Counted from the first letter of the stretch, positions 1-9,299 are shown. The stretch is 33,807 nt of DNA from Myxococcales bacterium (GCA_023248655.1 JAHFEE010000005.1:1-33807), one strand, 5' to 3'. The notes: generated by a model from the sequence alone, not told the origin. Made by a program: numbers and translations.

Positions 1-1203
1 TTCTTTACATCCTACAATACAGAACAAGCATTTGAAATGTTAGAAGCAAATTCTTCTAAGAATGATAAGGATTATGTATTGACATTTAATTGGGTAGCTG
101 CTAAAAAATGTATGGATGATGGAAAGGCAAAACCCATCGCTGCAACCTATTTGCGTAATTTCAAACCTGAGAATAAGTATACTGAAACAACTAAATATAC
201 ATCAGTAAAATTACTTGATCCAAACGATTGCCCAGGAATAATGTATTATCTGCCTACTCCAAAAAATCCACACGGAGTAGATGTTGATCCAACAGGTGAA
301 TATATTGTAGCCGGAGGAAAACTTGCTGCAGTAATTCCTGTTCATTCTTTTAAGAAGTTTATCGCCTCTAAAGACGATAAAGATAATATAGTTGATGTCA
401 TTTCAGGAATTCCGGTTCTAAAGTATGAATCCACATTAGAAAAAGAAGTAGAGAAACCATGCTTAGGTCCCTTGCATACTGAATTCGATGGAAATGGATT
501 TGCTTACACTTCGTGTTTTGTTAGCTCAGAAATCGTAAAATGGAGCATGAAAGATTGGAAAGTGGTAGACCGAGTTCCGGCTTATTACAGCATTGGACAT
601 TTAAGCATTGCAGGTGGAGATTCTAAAACTCCAAGTCCAAAATATTTACTTGCTTTAAATAAAATAACAAAAGATCGTTACTTGCCAGTAGGAGCCGAAA
701 TTGCTCAAAGCGCACAGTTGTACACTATTACACCCAAGGGTATGAAATTGATTTTGGATTTCCCAACTACCGGAGAGCCACATTATGCACAGGGCATGCC
801 AGCAAGTCTGTTGTCTGCTAATGCACAAAAGATTTACAGATTAGAAGAAAATCAACATCCGTATGCAACTAAAAAAGAATCGGAAGCTAGAGTTGTTCGT
901 GAAGGAAACAATGTTCACGTTTGGATGACTGCAATAAGATCCCATTTTAAACCTGATATGGTTGAAGTTAATAAAGGGGATACGGTATTTTTTCATGTTA
1001 CTAATTTAGAGCAAGATTTTGATATTCCACACGGCTTTGCGGTGCAGGGTAATAAGAGTACCAATATCTTAATTATGCCAGGACAAACAAAGACGATACG
1101 TTTTGAAGCAGAACGTGCAGGAGTATTTCCATTCTATTGTACGGATTTTTGCTCAGCTTTACATCAAGAAATGCAACAATATATTCGAGTTAGGGATAAA
1201 TGA
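1..1203 (+). CDS. nosZ: Nitrous-oxide reductase NosZ, C-terminal part (5' end outside window)
   Basis: Periplasmic multicopper enzyme reducing N2O to N2, the last step of denitrification. The frame is open from base 1, so the N-terminus lies upstream of the window. What remains covers the end of the beta-propeller, with histidine motifs of the CuZ type (HGVDVDP, HTEFDGNG, GHLSIAGGD, GEPHYAQG), followed by the cupredoxin domain. The binuclear CuA site is complete: HGFAV followed by YCTDFCSALHQEM (about nt 1135-1185), i.e. C-x3-C-x3-H-x2-M. The stop overlaps the next ATG (ATGA), so translation is probably coupled. The downstream nosL-D-F-Y genes confirm the assignment. I would expect a clade II (Sec-type) NosZ from the gene order, but the signal peptide that would show this is not in the window. 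Confidence 0.97.
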   Translation, partial: FFTSYNTEQAFEMLEANSSKNDKDYVLTFNWVAAKKCMDDGKAKPIAATYLRNFKPENKYTETTKYTSVKLLDPNDCPGIMYYLPTPKNPHGVDVDPTGEYIVAGGKLAAVIPVHSFKKFIASKDDKDNIVDVISGIPVLKYESTLEKEVEKPCLGPLHTEFDGNGFAYTSCFVSSEIVKWSMKDWKVVDRVPAYYSIGHLSIAGGDSKTPSPKYLLALNKITKDRYLPVGAEIAQSAQLYTITPKGMKLILDFPTTGEPHYAQGMPASLLSANAQKIYRLEENQHPYATKKESEARVVREGNNVHVWMTAIRSHFKPDMVEVNKGDTVFFHVTNLEQDFDIPHGFAVQGNKSTNILIMPGQTKTIRFEAERAGVFPFYCTDFCSALHQEMQQYIRVRDK

Positions 1204-1805
1204 AATTATCTAGATCGAGTTCTTTATTGACAGGCCTCAGTACTATTTTTGTGCTGTTGGCCTGGTTTTTCCCTGTTTGGTCTATTAGGCTATGTGCCCC
1301 TCAGTACCCTGAAGGCCTTGGAATGAATTTATGGATGAATCATATAAGCGGAATTAATGAATTCGATATTGCTAATATGAATTTATTAAATCATTATATT
1401 GGCATGGCGGCTATTGATGAAAATAGTATTAAGGAATTCCACTATACGCCTTATATTATCGGTGTGCTTTGCGTGATTACAATATTGAATACCTATTTTA
1501 AGAAAACAATATTATTATATTTCCATTCTGCTTTTGTGGTTTTTTTTGGATTGATTGGATTGGCAGATTTTTGGTATTGGGGATATAGTTACGGCCACAA
1601 CCTTGATCCGCATGCTTCTATTCAGTTTCCAGGAATGAATTATCAACCTCCATTGCTTGGATGTAAGGAGATTTTAAACATTACTGCATGTTCGTATCCA
1701 AACATAGGAGCCTTATTGTTATTTTTAGCAGGTGTTTCTTTGGGTATATCAATTATAATAGCTTTAAAATGTCATAAGAAGAAAGGTATCGTAATTTGTG
1801 ATTAA
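1200..1805 (+). CDS. Four-helix membrane protein of the nos cluster, function unknown
   Basis: A 201-residue protein starting in the ATGA overlap with nosZ and ending inside the nosL start region. It has about four hydrophobic segments: near residues 8-30, 85-100, 103-127 and 168-188. Between helices 1 and 2 lies a polar, presumably periplasmic, stretch with CAPQYPEGLGM and NHYIGM. I recall similar APQYPEGL proteins sitting between nosZ and nosL in Bacteroidota nos clusters. The protein has several Cys, His and Met residues in exported loops, which could suit copper handling or NosZ maturation, but this is inference. No catalytic motif is recognisable. Tight overlaps on both sides argue that it is made together with NosZ and NosL. 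Confidence 0.85.
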   Translation: MKLSRSSSLLTGLSTIFVLLAWFFPVWSIRLCAPQYPEGLGMNLWMNHISGINEFDIANMNLLNHYIGMAAIDENSIKEFHYTPYIIGVLCVITILNTYFKKTILLYFHSAFVVFFGLIGLADFWYWGYSYGHNLDPHASIQFPGMNYQPPLLGCKEILNITACSYPNIGALLLFLAGVSLGISIIIALKCHKKKGIVICD

Positions 1806-2214
1806 TATGTATAGAGTGTTAAAAATCATGCCATTGATCTTATCTTTACTTGGTTGTGATGTGAAACATCCGGGTTTGTGGAAATCCGGAGAATATGATT
1901 GTAAACATTGTAAAATGCAAATAGAAGACCTTCGATTTAAAACAGCTGTTATAACCAAAAAGGGCAAGTTGGTTTCATTTGATTCAATAGAGTGTCTCTT
2001 GGAATGGTCAAAAAAAAATAATTTACAAATTAAAGATAGCTTTGTTGCTGATTTCAATCGGCCCAATGATTGGATTAAGTTCAAGAAATCTTTCATATTG
2101 CAAAGCAATAAACGTCCATCCCCTATGGGATCCGGGTTTTCTGCTTATTCTTCACAGGATGAATTATTAAAAGCACTTAACGTATTAGGGGGGAAACAAA
2201 TAAATATACCATGA
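1798..2214 (+). CDS. nosL: NosL-type copper lipoprotein
   Basis: Small exported lipoprotein that delivers Cu(I) for assembly of the NosZ CuZ centre. A hydrophobic signal ends in the lipobox SLLGC (Cys20 from the GTG start), giving a membrane-anchored lipoprotein. Next comes the NosL signature YDCKHCKMQIED, a C-x2-C-x-M metal site, and then the conserved LVSFDSIECLLEW segment. The GTG at 1798 is preferred because an AAAGG at 1782-1786 fits it better than the in-frame ATG at 1807; both leave the lipobox intact. It overlaps the upstream gene by 8 nt and nosD by 4 nt, as expected for coupled translation in an operon. Confidence 0.9.
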   Translation: MINMYRVLKIMPLILSLLGCDVKHPGLWKSGEYDCKHCKMQIEDLRFKTAVITKKGKLVSFDSIECLLEWSKKNNLQIKDSFVADFNRPNDWIKFKKSFILQSNKRPSPMGSGFSAYSSQDELLKALNVLGGKQINIP

Positions 2215-3395
2215 AATGGATTTTATGTTTTTTTTCCCTGCAGCTTTTTTCTGGAAATCTTCAGGAATTGATCCGGAATGCCAAACCATTTGAAATTGTT
2301 AATGTCGATTCTGGAGTTTACCGAGAAGGTATGATTGTTATCGATAAACCGATTATCTTAAAAGGGATTGGCAGACCTGTCATTGATGGATCAAAGCAAA
2401 AAAATGTCATCAAAATAACATCCTCAAACGTAACAATTGAAGGATTTGAGATTCGTGCATCTGGCTATAGCGATATTGCTGAATATGCTGGGGTTAGAAT
2501 AGAAAATGCAAATAATTGCATTGTAAGAAATAATATCTTTAAAGAAAATGTTTATTCTGTTTATTTAGCTAAAGCTGAAAATTGCCTAATTGAGAACAAT
2601 GATATACATACTGTTTCAAATCGTGAGGCAACAAGTGGAAATGGAATTCACTTATGGAATTCCAAAAATACAAAAATCGTAAATAATTCAATAGAAGGTC
2701 ATCGAGATGGAATTTATATTGAATTTTCAGGGGATTCCTGGATAAAAGGTAATTCAGTAAAGCACAATATACGTTATGGCCTTCATTTTATGTATTCACA
2801 CGGAAACCAGTATATTGAAAATATATTTTCCGAAAATCAAACAGGAGTAGCAGTTATGTATTCAAAGCATGTTCATATGTTAAAAAATCGCTTTGAAAAA
2901 AGTTGGGGACATGCTTCCTATGGATTACTATTAAAAGATATTACTGATAGCGTTATCAGTGGTAATGTTTTCTTTGGAAATACAGTTGCTGTTTTGTTGG
3001 ATGCTGCAAATCGAAACAGATTCTACAATAATACTTTAGAAAAAAATGGCTGGGCTTTGCGGATACTCGGAAATTCAGAAGAAAACCTTTTCAAGAGAAA
3101 TCAGTTTATATCAAACTTTTTTGAAGTTACAACAAATTCCGAAAAATCAACAAATGATTTTAAAAATAATTTTTGGAGTACGTATCGCGGATATGATCTC
3201 GATAAGGACAATGTTGGCGATCAACCATTTAGACCAATGAAAATTTTTGGTCTCTGGGTTGCTAAATTCCCAGAGCTAGTCGTCCTGTTGGGTTCTCCAA
3301 TTGTTGAATTTCTTGAAATCGCGGAACGTGTTTTGCCTATTCTGACTCCTATAAATTTATTAGATTCAGCACCTTTAATCAGGAGGCCTTCTTGA
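2211..3395 (+). CDS. nosD: NosD, periplasmic beta-helix maturation factor
   Basis: Periplasmic component of the NosDFY system needed to build the NosZ copper centre. A short hydrophobic signal (residues 1-14) is followed by a right-handed parallel beta-helix made of repeated NNxI/xGNxx rungs, for example NCIVRNNIFKEN, NCLIENNDIH, NTKIVNNSIEGH and DSVISGNVFFGN (roughly residues 70-300). HRDGIYIEFSG and RYGLHFMYSHGNQY are typical NosD segments. Its 394 residues are in the normal family range. It overlaps nosL by 4 nt and nosF by 4 nt. Confidence 0.95.
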   Translation: MKWILCFFSLQLFSGNLQELIRNAKPFEIVNVDSGVYREGMIVIDKPIILKGIGRPVIDGSKQKNVIKITSSNVTIEGFEIRASGYSDIAEYAGVRIENANNCIVRNNIFKENVYSVYLAKAENCLIENNDIHTVSNREATSGNGIHLWNSKNTKIVNNSIEGHRDGIYIEFSGDSWIKGNSVKHNIRYGLHFMYSHGNQYIENIFSENQTGVAVMYSKHVHMLKNRFEKSWGHASYGLLLKDITDSVISGNVFFGNTVAVLLDAANRNRFYNNTLEKNGWALRILGNSEENLFKRNQFISNFFEVTTNSEKSTNDFKNNFWSTYRGYDLDKDNVGDQPFRPMKIFGLWVAKFPELVVLLGSPIVEFLEIAERVLPILTPINLLDSAPLIRRPS

Positions 3396-4081
3396 ATTCA
3401 GCTCTTTCAATAGTAAATCTTGAAAAAAAATATGGAAAACAAGAAATTTTGCGAGGAATTGATCTTGAGATTTTAAAATCGTCCATCTATGCACTGCTTG
3501 GTCCAAATGGGTCCGGTAAGACAACGTTATTAAAGTCTATCCTTGGTATCGTTAAACCATCTTTTGTTGATGTCCTTGCCGTAGATTTGTCCACTGTGGG
3601 TTACATGCCTCAACAGCCAAATTTTCCACAAAATATGAGAGTTTTTGAATTATTAGATTTAATTATAATTTTGCGTAAAAAACCAGCAATTTATTTAGAT
3701 TATCTGTTGACGAAATTAGATGTTGGTAATTTTTATAAAAAATTTATTCGAGAGCTTTCGGGAGGAATGAAGCAGAAAGTTAACATTGTTCAGGCTTTTA
3801 TGTTTGAACAGTCGTTATTCTTACTTGATGAGCCTACGCTTGGACTTGATCCGCATCAGACTTATGTTTTAAAAGGTTTAATAAAAGAGAGGCGTTATTC
3901 CGGAGCAACTGTGGTTTTTAGCTCTCATATTATGAGTGAGGTTGAGGAACTTTCAGATGTGGTAGCATTAATAGTGGAAGGAGAGATCTATTTAAAAAAT
4001 TCCCCTGATACAATTAAGGCAATGGGTAATTTTAAAACCTTAGAAGAAGCGCTGCACAATTTTTGGGATGAAAAAATATGA
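3392..4081 (+). CDS. nosF: NosF, ABC transporter ATPase of the NosDFY complex
   Basis: Cytoplasmic ATPase that works with NosY and NosD in NosZ maturation. It shows Walker A GPNGSGKTT (about residues 38-46), a Q-loop region GYMPQQPNF, the signature LSGGMKQK, Walker B LFLLDEPTLGLD and the switch histidine in FSSHIMSE. Its 229 residues are short, with a compact C-terminus. The TTG start at 3392 overlaps the nosD stop and is preceded by a clear AGGAGG near 3380. A later ATG would remove the first beta-strand. Confidence 0.95.
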   Translation: MNSALSIVNLEKKYGKQEILRGIDLEILKSSIYALLGPNGSGKTTLLKSILGIVKPSFVDVLAVDLSTVGYMPQQPNFPQNMRVFELLDLIIILRKKPAIYLDYLLTKLDVGNFYKKFIRELSGGMKQKVNIVQAFMFEQSLFLLDEPTLGLDPHQTYVLKGLIKERRYSGATVVFSSHIMSEVEELSDVVALIVEGEIYLKNSPDTIKAMGNFKTLEEALHNFWDEKI

Positions 4082-4842
4082 AAACTTTGGCTTGGTTTGA
4101 ATTTAAAGAAACTATTCGACATAGATGGTGGTTATTTTACTCAATTTCGTTATTTTTACTCAGTTCATTGATTCTTTATATTGGATCAAGTGAATCAATG
4201 CGCGCAAATGCTTCACTACTTAATTTGGTTTTATTGTTAGTGCCACTGTTTTCATTAATTTTTGGCAATATGTGTTTTTGTGAATCTTTGCCCTTTCAGG
4301 AGATTCTCATAGCTTTATCTGTTTCTAGATTCCAAATATATTTTGGAAAATTGGTAGGACTTTTTTTAGCGTTATCTTCTGCTTTTGTAATTGGAATTGG
4401 TTTTTCTGCGTGGATTTTTTGGAGCGATATTTTTTTATTGCTCTTAATTGGAATTTTGTTAACTGCAATTTTTTTAAGTATAGCATTTTTTTTGTCAGCA
4501 ACCATTGATCGAAAAGAATTAGCTCTTGGTACTTTGTTAATAATTTGGTTATTTTTTTTCCTTATTTATGATATTTTAATTATGCAAATCGCATTAATTT
4601 TTGGAGACTACCCCTTAGAAATTCCTATGTTTATTATGATCTTTTTAAATCCTATCGATTTAGCAAGAATCCTTTTCACTATTCAGCTAGATTTATCGGC
4701 TATGATGGGGTATTCTGGGGCTCTTTTTCAAAAGTATCTCGGAGGATTTTTTGGTATTTCTATCGGAGTAATAGCATTATCAATATGGGTCATACTTCCT
4801 TCTTTTTTCGGTTATATTTTTTTTCAAGAAAAGGACTTTTAA
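4078..4842 (+). CDS. nosY: NosY, ABC transporter permease of the NosDFY complex
   Basis: Integral membrane partner of NosF, 254 residues with about six hydrophobic segments: near residues 20-38, 48-66, 95-115, 120-142, 150-175 and 222-250. The N-terminal MKTLAWFEFKETIRHRWW is typical of ABC-2 permeases that begin with a cytoplasmic helix. It starts in an ATGA overlap with nosF and ends only 4 nt before mdh. Identity rests on fold and position next to nosDF. Confidence 0.92.
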   Translation: MKTLAWFEFKETIRHRWWLFYSISLFLLSSLILYIGSSESMRANASLLNLVLLLVPLFSLIFGNMCFCESLPFQEILIALSVSRFQIYFGKLVGLFLALSSAFVIGIGFSAWIFWSDIFLLLLIGILLTAIFLSIAFFLSATIDRKELALGTLLIIWLFFFLIYDILIMQIALIFGDYPLEIPMFIMIFLNPIDLARILFTIQLDLSAMMGYSGALFQKYLGGFFGISIGVIALSIWVILPSFFGYIFFQEKDF

Positions 4843-4846
4843 TTTT

Positions 4847-5788
4847 ATGAAAATTGCAATAATTGGAGCAGGTAACATCGGGGGAATTGTTGCACTTTTG
4901 GCAATTCAGCGTAATTTGGGAGAAATTGTTTTATTCGATGTACTGGATGGAAAAGCAAAAGGAAAAGCCCTTGATTTAATGCAGATGGCAACATTATTAG
5001 ATAGAAAAAGTGTTTCAATATATGGTACCAGCAGTTATACTGATATTATCAACGCAGACATCTGTGTTATCACTGCCGGTGTCCCAAGGGCATCGGAAAA
5101 AGAAAGCAGAGAAGAATTGTTGCAAATTAATTTAGCAACGATAAGACAGGTTGCGTGCGGAGTTCGTGAATATGCTCCTAATGCATTTTGTATTATTGCA
5201 ACAAACCCAGTGAATGTAATGTCGTATATTTTTTATAAATTAAGCAAAATTTCTAAAAACCTTGTAGTTGGAATGGCGGGTATTTTGGATTCTGCGCGCT
5301 TTAGGACGTTTCTATCAGAAGAATTAAGAGTTAGTGCTAGAGATATTAGCACAATTGTGTTAGGAGATCATAATAAGAATATGATTCCATTAATTAATTT
5401 TTCAAGCGTGGCCGGGGTTTCGTTAATGGAATTGATTTCTATGGGATTTTTGAAAAAAGAGAAATTAGATAAGATTATTGAAAGAGTTAGGAATGGGGGA
5501 GAAGAAATTATGAATTTGACCGGAAATTGCTCGGCTTTTTATGCGCCTGCACTTTCTATTGTCGAAATGATGGAATCTTATATAGATGACAAAAAAAGGG
5601 TTTTACCCTGCTCGGCTTACCTTAACGGTGAGTACAGTCTTAGCGATATGTTTTTAGGAGTTCCGGTTATTATTGGCAACAAGGGGATTGAACAGATTTT
5701 AGAAATTCAACTTGAACCTGATGAAAGAATAAAATTAATTAATTCATCAGGTTCAATGCGAGAAACGATAAGTAAAATTAAATTATGA
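4847..5788 (+). CDS. mdh: Malate dehydrogenase (LDH-like family)
   Basis: Cytosolic TCA-cycle enzyme, malate + NAD+ = oxaloacetate + NADH. The Rossmann loop is GAGNIGG (residues 7-13), with Asp31 ending the second strand (NAD preference). The substrate loop GVPRASEKESRE carries Arg81, the residue that distinguishes malate from lactate dehydrogenase, plus Arg88. The catalytic pair is Asp148 (LDSARFR, with Arg151) and His175. The usual GxHGD motif reads GDHNKN here: His is kept but the following Gly-Asp is not. Its 313 residues are normal. It lies 4 nt behind nosY, so it is probably cotranscribed with the nos genes. A perfect 14-bp inverted repeat lies within its 3' coding part. Confidence 0.93.
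   Translation: MKIAIIGAGNIGGIVALLAIQRNLGEIVLFDVLDGKAKGKALDLMQMATLLDRKSVSIYGTSSYTDIINADICVITAGVPRASEKESREELLQINLATIRQVACGVREYAPNAFCIIATNPVNVMSYIFYKLSKISKNLVVGMAGILDSARFRTFLSEELRVSARDISTIVLGDHNKNMIPLINFSSVAGVSLMELISMGFLKKEKLDKIIERVRNGGEEIMNLTGNCSAFYAPALSIVEMMESYIDDKKRVLPCSAYLNGEYSLSDMFLGVPVIIGNKGIEQILEIQLEPDERIKLINSSGSMRETISKIKL
5712..5756 (+). repeat. Perfect 14-bp inverted repeat inside mdh
   Basis: TTGAACCTGATGAA (5712-5725) is repeated as its exact reverse complement TTCATCAGGTTCAA (5743-5756) around a 17-nt AT-rich loop. It lies in the last 80 nt of the mdh coding region. No U-tract follows, so it does not look like an ordinary terminator. Confidence 0.8.
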
Positions 5789-5800
5789 ACAAATTGAACA

Positions 5801-5944
5801 AGGAGGTGCAATATTAAAAGAATTAATAATGCAAAATATGTTGAGATACTAAACATTAACTACAGTGCTAATGTTGAAAATTTAAATCAGGTAGCACTAA
5901 ACAAAGAAAGTAAAGGAGAAAATATTTATGATAACGTTGATTGA
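5801..5944 (+). other. Strong Shine-Dalgarno without an ATG; cryptic short reading frame before sdhC
   Basis: AGGAGG at 5801-5806 is a consensus ribosome-binding site, but no ATG, GTG or TTG lies at the right distance. An ATT codon at 5813, six bases behind it, opens a frame of 43 codons that ends at 5944, overlapping the sdhC start (5928) in another frame. A seven-codon ATG frame begins about 20 nt behind the site. This may be a leader peptide with a rare ATT start, the scar of a lost gene, or chance. Translation from ATT is not demonstrated. Confidence 0.3.
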
Positions 5945-6623
5945 ATCAATTGAATCTAAGATTTGTACGTTAATTGAATCTAAGATTTCTATAGTTGGGT
6001 CTAAGGTCATAATGGCCCTCACAGGTGCCTGTTTGACCATGTTCATTTTGATACATCTGCTAGGCAACATGCAACTCTACGCGGGGAGGGATATTTTTAA
6101 CTCTTATCCGGAGCTGTTGAGAAATTTTCCAATTTCGCTATGGTTTGCGCGTATTTTGCTAATATTTACATTTATAAGCCACATATCTATGGCAGTATAC
6201 CTTGAAAGGAAAAATAAGTTAAGTAGAATTATACAATATAATAATGAATTAATTCCAATTGGTTCCAGTTTTGCATCTCGCACTATGTTATATAGTGGAT
6301 TTGTTATAATTGCCTTTGTTTTGTTCCATTTGATACATTTAACCTGGAAATGTTTTTATGTTCAAAATCCAAATTTGGATTTATATTCTCTTATGATTGT
6401 AAGTTTTAGAAATCCATTTATTACAATTTTTTACATTTTAGCACAAATATCATTGTTTTTGCATCTAAGTCACGGTTTTTCAAGCGCGGCACAAACATTG
6501 AGCTTAACTCGCAATAAATTGGCAAAAAATATACGTTTATTTGGATTTTGGTTTGCTTTTATTGTAACAATTCTGTATATTTCGATTCCAGTATCGATCT
6601 TGCTAAGGGTGATTCATGATTAA
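5928..6623 (+). CDS. sdhC: Succinate dehydrogenase/fumarate reductase cytochrome b558 subunit
   Basis: Single-polypeptide, five-helix dihaem membrane anchor passing electrons between SdhAB and menaquinone. It matches the b558 family: SKVIMALTG, then [19 protein letters not shown], and HLSHGFSSA. Candidate haem-ligand histidines are His43, His85, His134 or His137, and His179 or His182. The ATG follows AAAGGAG at a good distance. Its first 23 residues are unusual: a near-duplicated IESK element ([16 protein letters not shown]), encoded by a local DNA duplication, precedes the normal family start at about SIVGSKV. It overlaps sdhA by 8 nt. Confidence 0.93.
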   Translation: MITLIESIESKICTLIESKISIVGSKVIMALTGACLTMFILIHLLGNMQLYAGRDIFNSYPELLRNFPISLWFARILLIFTFISHISMAVYLERKNKLSRIIQYNNELIPIGSSFASRTMLYSGFVIIAFVLFHLIHLTWKCFYVQNPNLDLYSLMIVSFRNPFITIFYILAQISLFLHLSHGFSSAAQTLSLTRNKLAKNIRLFGFWFAFIVTILYISIPVSILLRVIHD

Positions 6624-8526
6624 TCCAAAGATTCCAAACGGTCCAATTGAAAACAAATGGGCTAATTATATAAATAATTCAAAACCTATTAACCACGCCA
6701 ACAGGTCCAAATATCACATAATCATTGTTGGAACTGGACTTGCCGGTGCATCAGCTGCTGCGTCTTTAGGAGAGCTTGGCTTCAGAGTCTCAAGTTTTTG
6801 TTTTCAGGATAGTCCAAGGAGGGCTCACAGTATTGCCGCTCAGGGTGGAATCAATGCAGCCAAAAATTATAAAAACGACGGAGATAGTGTTTGGCGGCTT
6901 TTTTACGATACAATAAAAGGAGGCGATTTCAGAGCTCGTGAAGCAAATGTGTACCGTTTGGCTCAACTTAGTGTTAAAATCATTGACCATTGTGTTGCGC
7001 AAGGTGTTCCATTTGCTCGTGAATATGGTGGGTTGTTAGACAATCGATCCTTTGGAGGTTCTCTTGTTTCTAGGACTTTCTATGCTAAAGGTCAAACAGG
7101 TCAACAGCTTTTATTGGGCGCTTACAGTGCCTTGAATCGGCAAATTTCCGCTGGGACTGTAAAAAGTTTTCCGAGAACAGAAATGCAGGATCTTATTGTT
7201 GTGGATGGTCACGCCAAGGGGATTGTTGCTAGAAATTTAATAACCGGAGAACTGCGTGCATATACAGCTGATGCTGTAGTATTGGCAACTGGTGGATATA
7301 GTCCTGCTTTTTATTTGTCTACCAATGCTATTGGCTGCAATGTTTCCGCTACCTATAGGGCTTATAAAAAAGGAGCCTTTTTCGCAAACCCTTGCTACAC
7401 ACAAATACATCCAACATGCATTCCTCAATCTGGAGAACATCAGTCAAAATTAACTCTTATGTCAGAATCTCTCAGGAATGATGGTCGTGTATGGGTGCCA
7501 TTAATGCATAATGATCATAGATCAGCTGAGCAAATACCAGAACAGGAACGTGATTATTACCTAGAGCGAAAATATCCAAGTTACGGAAATTTGGCACCTA
7601 GGGATATATCTTCCAGGGCTGCAAAGCAAGTTTGCGATGATGGTCGAGGAGTTGGTCCGGGAGGTAAGGGTGTGTACTTGGATTTTAGTAATGCCATTAG
7701 ACGTGTAGGAAAAAGTGTTATATCTGCTCGTTACGGTAATCTATTCGATATGTATATAAAGATAACCGGTGAAAATCCATATGATAAACCTATGCGCATA
7801 TATCCGGCTGTACATTATACTATGGGCGGTTTATGGGTAGATTATGATCTTATGAGCACTGTTCCTGGATTATTTGTTCTAGGTGAGGCGAATTTTTCTG
7901 ACCATGGAGCTAATAGACTTGGTGCTAGTGCTTTAATGCAAGGTTTAGCTGATGGATATTTTGTTTTGCCTAACACAATTGCTGGTTATCTTAATCAAAT
8001 CAAGCCGGGCCTTATCAAGGATAATGATTTACGTATCACGGAATCTGTGGATACATCAAGAGAATATATTAGGCGGCTTATGATGATCAAAGGAACAAAA
8101 TCACCGGATTATTTTCATAGAGAACTTGGAAAAATTATGTGGAATGATTGTGGAATGGCGCGAACAGAGTCTAGCTTAAGGCGTGCTCTGTCAGAAATTC
8201 CAAAAATTCGGGAAGCCTTTTGGAAAGATGTTAATATTCCTGGAAGCGATATGGAATTCAATCAGACGTTGGAAAAAGCAAATCGGGTTGCAGATTTCTT
8301 GGAATTTTCTGAACTTTTATGTTTAGATGCTTTAAAAAGAAATGAAAGTTGCGGTGGTCATTTTAGAGAAGAATATCAAACAATAGATGGTGAAGCACAA
8401 CGCAATGATGAGGAATTCTGTCATGTGGCGGCTTGGGAGTATAAAGGGCTAGGCAACGAACCTGTTCGTCATCAAGAGCAGCTTAAATTTGAAAATATAC
8501 ATTTAGCGCAAAGGAGCTATAAATGA
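6616..8526 (+). CDS. sdhA: Succinate dehydrogenase/fumarate reductase flavoprotein subunit
   Basis: Catalytic subunit interconverting succinate and fumarate on the cytoplasmic face of the membrane. The dinucleotide fold is [12 protein letters not shown] (about residues 38-49). [16 protein letters not shown] carries His71, the residue that covalently binds [44 protein letters not shown] and [20 protein letters not shown] are active-site and FAD-binding segments of the b558-type enzyme. Its 636 residues match the family. It overlaps sdhC (8 nt) and sdhB (4 nt). Direction in vivo cannot be read from sequence; respiratory context with nosZ favours succinate oxidation. Confidence 0.96.
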   Translation: MINPKIPNGPIENKWANYINNSKPINHANRSKYHIIIVGTGLAGASAAASLGELGFRVSSFCFQDSPRRAHSIAAQGGINAAKNYKNDGDSVWRLFYDTIKGGDFRAREANVYRLAQLSVKIIDHCVAQGVPFAREYGGLLDNRSFGGSLVSRTFYAKGQTGQQLLLGAYSALNRQISAGTVKSFPRTEMQDLIVVDGHAKGIVARNLITGELRAYTADAVVLATGGYSPAFYLSTNAIGCNVSATYRAYKKGAFFANPCYTQIHPTCIPQSGEHQSKLTLMSESLRNDGRVWVPLMHNDHRSAEQIPEQERDYYLERKYPSYGNLAPRDISSRAAKQVCDDGRGVGPGGKGVYLDFSNAIRRVGKSVISARYGNLFDMYIKITGENPYDKPMRIYPAVHYTMGGLWVDYDLMSTVPGLFVLGEANFSDHGANRLGASALMQGLADGYFVLPNTIAGYLNQIKPGLIKDNDLRITESVDTSREYIRRLMMIKGTKSPDYFHRELGKIMWNDCGMARTESSLRRALSEIPKIREAFWKDVNIPGSDMEFNQTLEKANRVADFLEFSELLCLDALKRNESCGGHFREEYQTIDGEAQRNDEEFCHVAAWEYKGLGNEPVRHQEQLKFENIHLAQRSYK

Positions 8527-9272
8527 ATCTTAGAAATTATACATTGAAAATTTGGCGCCAGAAAGATAAATTTAGCCCATCTTACCTGGATACAATTCAA
8601 GTTAAGGACATATCTCCCGACATGTCTTTACTTGAAATGTTGGATGTAGTTAACAATCATCTAATCACAATAAATAAAGAACCCATAGCTTTTGAATCCG
8701 ACTGCCGGGAAGGCATTTGCGGTGCTTGTTCTATTGTCATAAACGGGATTCCTCATGGGAAGGAACGCGGCACAACTGCCTGTCAGCTTCACATGAGACA
8801 TTTTGAAGATGGTGAAACAATCACACTGGAACCATGGAGAGCAGAAGCATTTATCCCAATCAAGGATTTGGTTGTTGATAGAACTGCGTTTGATCGAATT
8901 CAGCAAGCGGGTGGTTATATATCGGTTAACACAGGATCTGCTCCCGATGCTCACTCTATGCTTATTCATAAAAATGCTGCCGATGAAGCATTTGATGCAG
9001 CGGCTTGTATAGGTTGCGGTGCTTGTGTTGCTGCTTGCAAAAATGCTTCGGCAATGTTATTTGTTGGTGCCAAAATTTCCCAATTAGCGCATTTGCCGCA
9101 AGGAGATCCTGAACGCAAAAGAAGAACAAATGCAATGGTTATGCAAATGGAAAAAGAAGGTTTCGGCTCATGTAGTAACACGTTGGAATGTGAAGCAGTT
9201 TGCCCGAAGGAAATTAGCACAAAGGTAATTGCAGAACTGAATTGGGAATTTATAAGATCAATAAATAATTAA
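8523..9272 (+). CDS. sdhB: Succinate dehydrogenase/fumarate reductase iron-sulfur subunit
   Basis: Electron-transfer subunit linking SdhA flavin to SdhC haem and quinone. The N-terminal ferredoxin domain has the [2Fe-2S] cysteines in CREGICGAC (Cys61, 66, 69) plus Cys87. The C-terminal domain has [13 protein letters not shown] and [12 protein letters not shown] for the [4Fe-4S] and [3Fe-4S] clusters. Its 249 residues are normal. An AAAGGAG precedes the ATG, which overlaps the sdhA stop. It is followed directly by an 11-bp tandem repeat and a strong terminator, ending the nos-mdh-sdh block. Confidence 0.96.
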   Translation: MNLRNYTLKIWRQKDKFSPSYLDTIQVKDISPDMSLLEMLDVVNNHLITINKEPIAFESDCREGICGACSIVINGIPHGKERGTTACQLHMRHFEDGETITLEPWRAEAFIPIKDLVVDRTAFDRIQQAGGYISVNTGSAPDAHSMLIHKNAADEAFDAAACIGCGACVAACKNASAMLFVGAKISQLAHLPQGDPERKRRTNAMVMQMEKEGFGSCSNTLECEAVCPKEISTKVIAELNWEFIRSINN

Positions 9273-9274
9273 TC

Positions 9275-9296
9275 AATTGATAACAAATTGATAACA
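9275..9296. repeat. 11-bp perfect tandem duplication
   Basis: AATTGATAACA occurs twice head to tail (9275-9285 and 9286-9296), between the sdhB stop codon and the terminator stem. Probably a slippage product; no function is evident. Confidence 0.8.
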
Positions 9297-9299
9297 TAC

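Noticed and set aside
5712-5756. Intrinsic terminator reading of the mdh inverted repeat
   Set aside because: No T-run follows the stem and it is within the coding sequence; reported as a repeat only.
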